Part shown: positions 6,102 through 10,845 of the stretch, in pieces
Layout of the letters: every line of letters begins with the position of its first letter
How positions within the stretch are numbered: position 1 is the first letter of the stretch
NCBI GenBank assembly: GCA_947629195.1
Contig: CANRCS010000024.1
Coordinates: forward strand, 1 to 10,845
Length of the DNA: 10,845 bases
From: an uncultured Bacilli bacterium
Lineage (GTDB): Bacteria; Bacillota_I; Bacilli_A; RF39; UBA660
Reading direction: 5' to 3'
Position numbers and translations under genes: made by a program
Notes under the pieces: generated by a model
The model's database searches: none
The model's input: the letters and a program-made list of their open reading frames with translations, nothing else
What the model was told of the DNA's origin: nothing

Positions 6102-7043
6102 GTGTCATTTACTGCAAATGTAAAAAATGAAATATCAAAATTAGAATGTGATAAGTCTGAATATATATCAGAGTTATGTGGGTTCCTGATTAATAGTTCA
6201 ACATATAATAATAATCATTTAATAATAATAACAGAAAATGCTAGTATTGCAAGAAGATATTTTTCCTTAATAAAAGATTTATATAATAATGTTCCTAAAA
6301 TTACTGTTCGTAGACAATATAATTTTAATAGAAATAATTCTTATATATTAGATTATTATAATGAAGCAGATAAAATTTTAGAAAAACTCTCACTTTATAG
6401 TAATAATGATATTGCATATTATCCAAAAGAATATATCATAAGTGATGAAGAAGAAATGAAAGCATATTTAAGAGGATGTTTTATTTCAAGTGGTAGTATA
6501 AATGATCCTAAAACTTCAAGATATCATTTAGAATTTTTAGTTAAAATAAAAGAACAGGCAACTTTAATTAATTCAATACTAAATCATTTTAATTTAAAAA
6601 GTAAAATATTAAATAGGTCTAAGGGATATATGGTATACATAAAAGAAGCAGAAAAAATTGGAGATTTTCTAAGATTAATGAGAGCATATTCATCTGTTTT
6701 ATACTTTGAAGATATAAGAATATATAGAGACCAAGTTAATATGACAAATAGACTTAATAATTGTGAACAGGCAAATGTTGAAAAAACTATAAATACTGCT
6801 AATAAGCAGATTGAATATATAAATACTATTAAAAAGTATGATGCATTAAATTTATTAGATGATAAAACGATTGAGATAGCTAATTATAGATTAAAATATC
6901 CAGAAACATCATTACAAGAATTAAGTGAAATAATCTCATTAGAAACAAATAAGAACATAAGTAAGTCAGGACTTAATCATAAATTTAGGAAAATAAAAGA
7001 TTTGGCGACAAAATTAGAAAGTAGGGTTAAAGATAATGGTTGA
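6102..7043 (+). CDS. whiA: WhiA, DNA-binding protein with LAGLIDADG-like and helix-turn-helix domains
   Basis: The protein has 313 residues and starts at GTG 6102, two bases after the yvcK stop, with only a weak purine-rich site inside yvcK; translational coupling is likely. The N-terminus (SFTANVKNEISKLE) is typical. The LAGLIDADG-like half includes YLRGCFISSGSINDPK (about 122-137) followed by YHLEF, the family hallmark. The C-terminal HTH region includes NCEQANVEKTI (220-230), IEYI, and a helix-turn-helix ending in ISKSGLNHKFRKI (about 286-298). WhiA regulates sporulation in Streptomyces; in Firmicutes it influences cell division and chromosome segregation. It is a conserved neighbour of yvcK. 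TGA ends the gene, and the last 8 bases overlap the next gene. Confidence 0.96.
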   Translation: MSFTANVKNEISKLECDKSEYISELCGFLINSSTYNNNHLIIITENASIARRYFSLIKDLYNNVPKITVRRQYNFNRNNSYILDYYNEADKILEKLSLYSNNDIAYYPKEYIISDEEEMKAYLRGCFISSGSINDPKTSRYHLEFLVKIKEQATLINSILNHFNLKSKILNRSKGYMVYIKEAEKIGDFLRLMRAYSSVLYFEDIRIYRDQVNMTNRLNNCEQANVEKTINTANKQIEYINTIKKYDALNLLDDKTIEIANYRLKYPETSLQELSEIISLETNKNISKSGLNHKFRKIKDLATKLESRVKDNG

Positions 7044-7557
7044 TTTATATATTGATTTTGATGGAGTAATAATGAATACAATTGAGGTTGGTTATAAGAT
7101 GGTAGAGGAAATGGGATTAGAAATTAACTATGATAATGTAGGAAATTTTTATAAGGACTTAAATTGGGAAGATTTTCTTAATAATAGATGTTCTCAAATT
7201 AATGATGCGATGGAGTGTATTAGAAAAATAGTAGATAGTAATCTATATAATGTTTCAATTTTATCACACGTAATTTCATTAGATGAAGCAATTGCTAAAA
7301 TAAATTATGTTAGAAAATATTTTGATGATATAACATTTATTCCCGTTCCAAAAGAAATATCTAAAACAAAAATGGTACATACAAAAGGAGCAATTTTAAT
7401 AGATGATTACGCTGGAAATTTAAGAGAATGGGAAGAAGCAGGAGGAATTGGTGTAAGATTTAATCTTGAAAATGAAAATAAAGGATTTATCAATATAGAT
7501 AGATTAGATAAGGTTATTGGTATTTCTAATGAAAAAACAATGACAAAAAGTATTTAA
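7036..7557 (+). CDS. HAD-superfamily phosphatase, NT5C/5'-(deoxy)nucleotidase-like
   Basis: The protein has 173 residues and overlaps whiA by 8 bases (ATGGTTGA), so it is the last gene of the yvcK-whiA operon and probably translationally coupled. HAD motifs are in order: motif I D7-F-D9-G-V near the N-terminus, motif II S77 at the end of the VSILSH strand, a lysine in the PVPKEISKTK stretch (motif III, K106 or K110), and motif IV LIDDYAGN with D123/D124. The small size, short cap and the DDYAGNLREWEEAGG pattern fit the 5'(3')-deoxyribonucleotidase (NT5C) type, which removes 5'-phosphate from nucleotides. Substrate cannot be read from sequence. Cytoplasmic; no signal or membrane segment. A hairpin terminator follows directly. 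Confidence 0.8.
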   Translation: MVDLYIDFDGVIMNTIEVGYKMVEEMGLEINYDNVGNFYKDLNWEDFLNNRCSQINDAMECIRKIVDSNLYNVSILSHVISLDEAIAKINYVRKYFDDITFIPVPKEISKTKMVHTKGAILIDDYAGNLREWEEAGGIGVRFNLENENKGFINIDRLDKVIGISNEKTMTKSI

Positions 7558-7580
7558 AAAAAGACAGTTAACGTCTTTTT
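7558..7580. terminator. Bidirectional terminator between the HAD gene and the convergent minus-strand gene
   Basis: An 8-bp stem AAAAAGAC / GTCTTTTT with a 7-base loop (AGTTAAC) begins immediately after the HAD gene stop. It has A and T runs suited to termination both ways. The stop codon of the minus-strand gene (7568-7570) lies in the loop. The stem has only two G-C pairs, so strength is moderate. Confidence 0.7.
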
Positions 7581-8104
7581 ATTGTGGTATCATTTGTAAA
7601 TGCTTTCGCACTCTTATATATTTCATCATCATTTGGATTATATCTATTTTCTTCTATGTAACCTAATTTACTTTTGTAATCTAAATCAATCATTAACATT
7701 AATGTTGTATCAATTATTTTATCCTTATACTCTATCCAAGTGTGACTACCATCTACACAATTAATTGTACCTTTAAGAATTGGTAAGATGCCACCACATA
7801 TATAACAAGTATCAAGTGAATAACTAACTTGTTTTGATGCAACAGTACAATATCCTTGATTATATCCATCTATCAAAACATCTATAAAACTATTTACTCC
7901 TGGAGCACGTAAATTTTGTTTCTCTAGTTTTTCAAATAATTCTTCGGAAAAACCGCTTATTTTATCTTCTCTAATTCCGTTTACTATTACATTTTTAAAA
8001 TTTTTATTTTCTATTAATAATTTTTTTAATGTATCAAAACATTTATATTCTTTTCTATCATTTGGACATATAAAATCCATTATATTATCAATATCCTTAT
8101 TCAT
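7568..8104 (-). CDS. Small transglutaminase/papain-fold-like protein, function unknown
   Basis: The protein has 178 residues with a good ribosome site (AAGGAG, complement of 8112-8117, 7 bases before ATG). A possible catalytic triad in the order expected for transglutaminase-like cysteine enzymes is visible: C86 in GYCTVASKQ, H121 in GSHTWIEY and D132 in KIIDTT. The His-Thr-Trp-Ile-Glu then Ile-Asp-Thr-Thr spacing is very like the H/D half of such folds. An added C100-x-x-C103 and C116 lie between the nucleophile and the histidine, which could be a metal or disulfide site. The N-terminal 70 residues are helical and charged and I do not recognise them. There is no signal peptide, so it is probably cytosolic. 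It is monocistronic and divergent from clpB. Activity (protease, amidase, crosslinker) cannot be assigned. Confidence 0.7.
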   Translation of the reverse strand: MNKDIDNIMDFICPNDRKEYKCFDTLKKLLIENKNFKNVIVNGIREDKISGFSEELFEKLEKQNLRAPGVNSFIDVLIDGYNQGYCTVASKQVSYSLDTCYICGGILPILKGTINCVDGSHTWIEYKDKIIDTTLMLMIDLDYKSKLGYIEENRYNPNDDEIYKSAKAFTNDTTIKRR

Positions 8105-8134
8105 TTAAAAACTCCTTATCTATTTAACAATATA

Positions 8135-8163
8135 AGTATAACATCTTATAACTGTTTGAGCAA
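8135..8163 (-). promoter_or_regulatory. Candidate promoter for the transglutaminase-like gene
   Basis: On the minus strand an extended -10, TGTTATACT (core TATACT, complement of 8135-8140), lies 17 bases after TTGCTC (complement of 8158-8163). The weak -35 is offset by the TG dinucleotide. The site abuts the clpB CIRCE palindrome, so HrcA binding might also affect this gene. Confidence 0.5.
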
Positions 8164-8173
8164 ATCCACTTTT

Positions 8174-8200
8174 TTAGCACTCCTACTTGACAAGTGCTAA
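8174..8200 (+). promoter_or_regulatory. CIRCE operator (HrcA-binding site) of clpB
   Basis: TTAGCACTC - 9 bases - AAGTGCTAA differs from the CIRCE consensus (TTAGCACTC-N9-GAGTGCTAA) by a single base in the right arm. It sits on the clpB promoter, so HrcA repression relieved by heat or misfolded protein is expected. The symmetry extends beyond the consensus: the 15-base arms 8167-8181 and 8193-8207 are perfect inverted repeats. Confidence 0.93.
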
Positions 8201-8214
8201 AAAAGTGATATAAT
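8187..8214 (+). promoter_or_regulatory. Sigma-A-type promoter of clpB
   Basis: Perfect TTGACA (8187-8192) and perfect TATAAT (8209-8214) are separated by 16 bases. The -35 box lies in the CIRCE spacer and the right CIRCE arm fills the promoter spacer, so operator and polymerase sites are mutually exclusive. Transcription would start near 8221. Confidence 0.88.
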
Positions 8215-8259
8215 GAAAAACGAATGGGAATATCCGTTCACTTTTTAGATAAAATAATA

Positions 8260-8266
8260 AAGGAGG
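8260..8266 (+). promoter_or_regulatory. Ribosome binding site that decides the clpB start
   Basis: AAGGAGG lies 8 bases before ATG 8275. The earlier in-frame ATG at 8224 is within a few bases of the predicted transcription start and has no ribosome site, so the 17 extra residues it would add are rejected. Confidence 0.88.
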
Positions 8267-8274
8267 AATGGGTT

Positions 8275-10392
8275 ATGAATAATAATAATATGAATCCATT
8301 TGCAGAATCTATTGAAAAACCACTTGAAAAATATGGTAGAGACATAGTAGAAGATGTAAAAAAAGGTAAAATAGACCCTGTAATTGGTAGAGATGAAGAA
8401 GTAAGAAATGTAACACGTATTTTATCACGTAAAACAAAAAACAATCCAGTATTAATCGGTGAACCAGGTGTAGGTAAAACTGCAATTGTTGAAGGTTTGG
8501 CTCAAAGAATTGTAAAGGGTGATGTGCCTAATAGTTTAAAAGATAAAACAATTTGGGAACTTGATATGGGTTCTTTAATTGCAGGAGCAAAATATAGAGG
8601 AGAATTTGAAGAAAGATTAAAAGCAGTATTAAAAGAAATAAAAGAAAGTGAAGGGAAAATAATCCTATTTATAGATGAAATTCATATGATTGTAGGTGCA
8701 GGAGCAACAGAAGGAGCAATGGATGCTGGCAATATGTTAAAACCAATGCTTGCTCGTGGAGAAATTCATACAATAGGTGCGACTACATTAAATGAATACC
8801 GTAAATATATAGAAAAAGATGGCGCTCTTGAAAGACGTTTTCAAAAGGTTATAGTTTCAGAACCAACAGTTTTAGATACAATAACTATACTTCGTGGATT
8901 AAAACAAAGATTTGAAGTGCATCATGGAGTAACTATTTCTGATAAAGCATTAATTGCAGCTGCTAATATGTCTAATAGATATATTACAGATAGATTTTTA
9001 CCTGATAAAGCAATAGATTTAATTGATGAAGCATGCGCAACTATAAAAGTTCAAATGGACTCTGTTCCTGTAGAACTAGATACTTTAACTCGTAAAATAA
9101 TGAGACTTGAAATTGAAAGACAAGCATTAAAAAAAGAAAAAGATGATATAAGTAAAAAAAGAATAGAAACAATTGATAATGAATTAGAAAGTTTAAAAGC
9201 TAAAGAAAAAGAAATCAGAAAATCGTGGGAAGATGAAAAAAATATTAATGAAAAAATAAATAAAAAGAAACAAGAATTAGAAAATGCAAAATTTAAACTT
9301 GAAACAGCAGAAAATAATTATGATTTAGAAAATGCTGCAATATTAAGACATGGAACTATACCTAAATTAGAAACTGAATTAGAAGAATTAAATAAAAAAG
9401 ATTCTAACAAAATGCTTAGTGATACTGTTACAGAAGAAGATATAGCAGGAATAATATCACGTTGGACAAAAATACCTATAACTAAATTAGTTGAAGGGGA
9501 AAAAGAAAAATTACTTAACCTAGAAAATAATATGAAAAAAAGGGTAATGGGTCAAGATAATGCACTAAATTTGGTTAGTGAAGCAATAATAAGAGCACGT
9601 GCAGGAATTAAAGACCCTAATAGACCAATTGGTTCATTTATATTCTTAGGTCCTACTGGTGTTGGTAAGACAGAAGTTGCTCGTAGTTTAGCTCATGAAT
9701 TATTTGATGATGAAAAACACATTATTAGAATTGATATGAGTGAATATATGGAATCACATTCTGTTGCTAGATTAATTGGTTCTCCTCCAGGTTATGTTGG
9801 TTATGATGATGGTGGACAATTAACAGAAGCTGTTAGAAGAAATCCATACAGTATTGTTTTATTTGACGAAATAGAAAAAGCACATAGAGATATATTTAAT
9901 ATATTACTACAAATATTAGATGACGGTAGAATTACTGATGGACAAGGAAGAACAGTTGATTTTAAAAATACTATTATAATTATGACTTCAAATCTTGGTA
10001 GTGAACATATATTAAGTGGAGAAGATAATAGTGAAAAATTAGTTATGGATGAGTTAAAATCTACATTTAGACCTGAGTTTATAAATCGTATTGATGAAAT
10101 TATAGTATTTAATTCATTAAATCAAAAAGTTATGTATCAAATTTTAGATAAACTAATAGATGACTTAAATAAACGTTTAAGTGATAAAAACATAACAATT
10201 GAATTAACTGATAAAGCAAAAAATTATATAATTTCTCATGGTAGTGATACTATATATGGAGCACGACCATTAAAAAGATATGTTTCTAAAAATATTGAAA
10301 CATTACTTGCTAAAGAATTAGTTTTGGATAACATCAAATTTGGACAAAGAGTAATTGTTGATGTAATAAATGACAAATTAGTATTAAAATAA
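8275..10392 (+). CDS. clpB: ClpB protein disaggregase lacking the N-terminal Clp_N domain
   Basis: The protein has 705 residues. ClpB is a hexameric AAA+ unfoldase that, with DnaK, pulls proteins out of aggregates in the cytosol. First AAA+ module: Walker A GEPGVGKT 62-69, Walker B LFIDE 131-135, arginine finger in ALERRFQ (184-190). A full-length coiled-coil M domain follows (about 268-385), which marks ClpB as opposed to ClpC/ClpA. Second module: Walker A GPTGVGKT 459-466, Walker B LFDEIE 529-534, sensor-2 GARPLKR 662-668. No IGF/LGF ClpP-docking loop is seen, so it should not feed ClpP. Usual ClpB is about 860 residues; here only some 17 residues, partly Asn-rich, precede the EKYGRDI start of module 1, so the roughly 150-residue substrate-binding N domain is absent. 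Such short forms are also made by internal initiation in other bacteria; here the gene itself is short. Regulation is by CIRCE/HrcA. Confidence 0.95.
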   Translation: MNNNNMNPFAESIEKPLEKYGRDIVEDVKKGKIDPVIGRDEEVRNVTRILSRKTKNNPVLIGEPGVGKTAIVEGLAQRIVKGDVPNSLKDKTIWELDMGSLIAGAKYRGEFEERLKAVLKEIKESEGKIILFIDEIHMIVGAGATEGAMDAGNMLKPMLARGEIHTIGATTLNEYRKYIEKDGALERRFQKVIVSEPTVLDTITILRGLKQRFEVHHGVTISDKALIAAANMSNRYITDRFLPDKAIDLIDEACATIKVQMDSVPVELDTLTRKIMRLEIERQALKKEKDDISKKRIETIDNELESLKAKEKEIRKSWEDEKNINEKINKKKQELENAKFKLETAENNYDLENAAILRHGTIPKLETELEELNKKDSNKMLSDTVTEEDIAGIISRWTKIPITKLVEGEKEKLLNLENNMKKRVMGQDNALNLVSEAIIRARAGIKDPNRPIGSFIFLGPTGVGKTEVARSLAHELFDDEKHIIRIDMSEYMESHSVARLIGSPPGYVGYDDGGQLTEAVRRNPYSIVLFDEIEKAHRDIFNILLQILDDGRITDGQGRTVDFKNTIIIMTSNLGSEHILSGEDNSEKLVMDELKSTFRPEFINRIDEIIVFNSLNQKVMYQILDKLIDDLNKRLSDKNITIELTDKAKNYIISHGSDTIYGARPLKRYVSKNIETLLAKELVLDNIKFGQRVIVDVINDKLVLK

Positions 10393-10427
10393 ATGATGCA
10401 AGATTAATTTTGCATCATTTGTTTTTT
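10391..10427 (+). terminator. Intrinsic terminator of clpB
   Basis: A perfect 11-bp stem AAATGATGCAA (10391-10401) / TTGCATCATTT (10410-10420) with an 8-base loop is followed by GTTTTTT. It overlaps the clpB stop codon (TAA, 10390-10392). Confidence 0.9.
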
Positions 10428-10644
10428 AGTTATATTTGACATTAATTATATCGTAAATATAGTTGTATAATTCCAAATTCTAGTGTAAACACACATTTAT
10501 TTTCCTTATATGGTTATAGCTAATAATTGTCGATATTTGTTTAAACAATAAAATATTACTAACATTAATGTTTACTTTATGATTCATAATTTTCAAAATA
10601 ATTATAAAGTAAAGTAAATTTTTATATGTAAATTGATGTATATT
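10428..10644. other. AT-rich intergenic region between convergent clpB and uvrB, with palindromes
   Basis: No gene is evident. It holds two perfect 12-bp palindromes, TTGTTTAAACAA (10537-10548) and AACATTAATGTT (10561-10572). It also has a perfect 10-bp inverted repeat TTTACTTTAT / ATAAAGTAAA (10571-10580 and 10604-10613) around a 23-base, partly self-complementary loop. The last could be a weak 3' hairpin for uvrB, but no T tract follows it on the minus strand. Confidence 0.5.
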
Positions 10645-10845
10645 TTATATATTAAATTCTCCTTTTAATTCAAATAGTGCATCTCTTAATTCCATTGCAC
10701 GTTCAAAATCAAGATTTTTTGCAGCTTCTTTCATTTCTTTTTCAATATCATTTATTAATTTTTCTTTGTCTTTCTTACTCATTTTCTTATTATCTATATC
10801 TTTTACTTCTTCTTTATTTGTAATAACATCACGTATTTCTTTAAT
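10645..10845 (-). CDS. uvrB: UvrABC excision nuclease subunit B, C-terminal end (5' part outside window)
   Basis: The frame is open to the window edge and gives the last 66 residues of UvrB, the helicase-like damage-verifying subunit of nucleotide excision repair. The final part is the UVR domain: LINDIEKEMKEAAKNLDFER then AMELRDALFELK, the two-helix hairpin through which UvrB contacts UvrC. The preceding IKEIRDVI is the conserved stretch before the linker. The gene ends in TAA (complement of 10645-10647). It is convergent with clpB. Most of the protein, including the helicase motifs, lies beyond the window. Confidence 0.93.
   Translation of the reverse strand: MKEIRDVITNKEEVKDIDNKKMSKKDKEKLINDIEKEMKEAAKNLDFERAMELRDALFELKGEFNI

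Noticed and set aside
8224..8274. ATG 8224 as the clpB start
   Set aside because: It is only a few bases from the predicted transcription start and lacks a ribosome site, whereas ATG 8275 has AAGGAGG at ideal spacing.

Overview
The window is chromosomal DNA from a very AT-rich, low-GC Gram-positive relative (Firmicutes/Bacillota, probably a Bacilli or Mollicutes-like gut lineage). The evidence is the gene content (Lgt, YvcK, WhiA, ClpB, UvrB), strong GGAGG-type ribosome sites and a CIRCE-type operator. TGA acts as a stop (whiA ends in TGA directly over the next start, with further in-frame TGAs beyond), and tryptophan is encoded by TGG. The standard bacterial code therefore applies, not the mycoplasma code.

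Layout. Positions 1-324 hold the 3' end of lgt. Positions 346-3031 carry two exported, membrane-anchored proteins in tandem. One has a tryptophan- and beta-rich ectodomain of unknown type; the other has a von Willebrand A (vWA) domain. They share an almost identical C-terminal cassette: a 16-residue Cys/His repeat (2 copies in one, 5 in the other) followed by a two-helix membrane hairpin resembling VirB2/TrbC-type pilin subunits. Next comes a 77-residue hydrophobic protein with its own likely promoter and a bidirectional terminator. Convergent to it is a 511-residue membrane-bound XRE-type regulator with a C-terminal coiled coil (minus strand). Positions 5143-7557 form a tight operon yvcK-whiA-HAD phosphatase. 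A small transglutaminase/papain-fold-like protein lies on the minus strand (7568-8104), divergent from clpB (8275-10392). clpB has a sigma-A-type promoter buried in an extended CIRCE palindrome. The window ends in the C-terminus of uvrB (minus strand).

Context. In many Firmicutes lgt, rapZ/yvcK/whiA and uvrB lie in one conserved neighbourhood. Here the block from about 346 to 4943, holding the two surface proteins, the small membrane protein and the membrane regulator, looks like accessory DNA set into that neighbourhood. It is the part most likely to hold undescribed biology. No transposase, integrase, tRNA, rRNA or CRISPR array is visible.

How the genes may work together. Lgt, YvcK, WhiA, ClpB and UvrB are housekeeping genes for envelope lipoproteins, carbon/cell-wall metabolism, cell division, protein disaggregation and DNA repair. 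The surface-protein pair looks like a modular display system: different extracellular heads on a common Cys-rich stalk and membrane anchor, kept alike by recent duplication or gene conversion.
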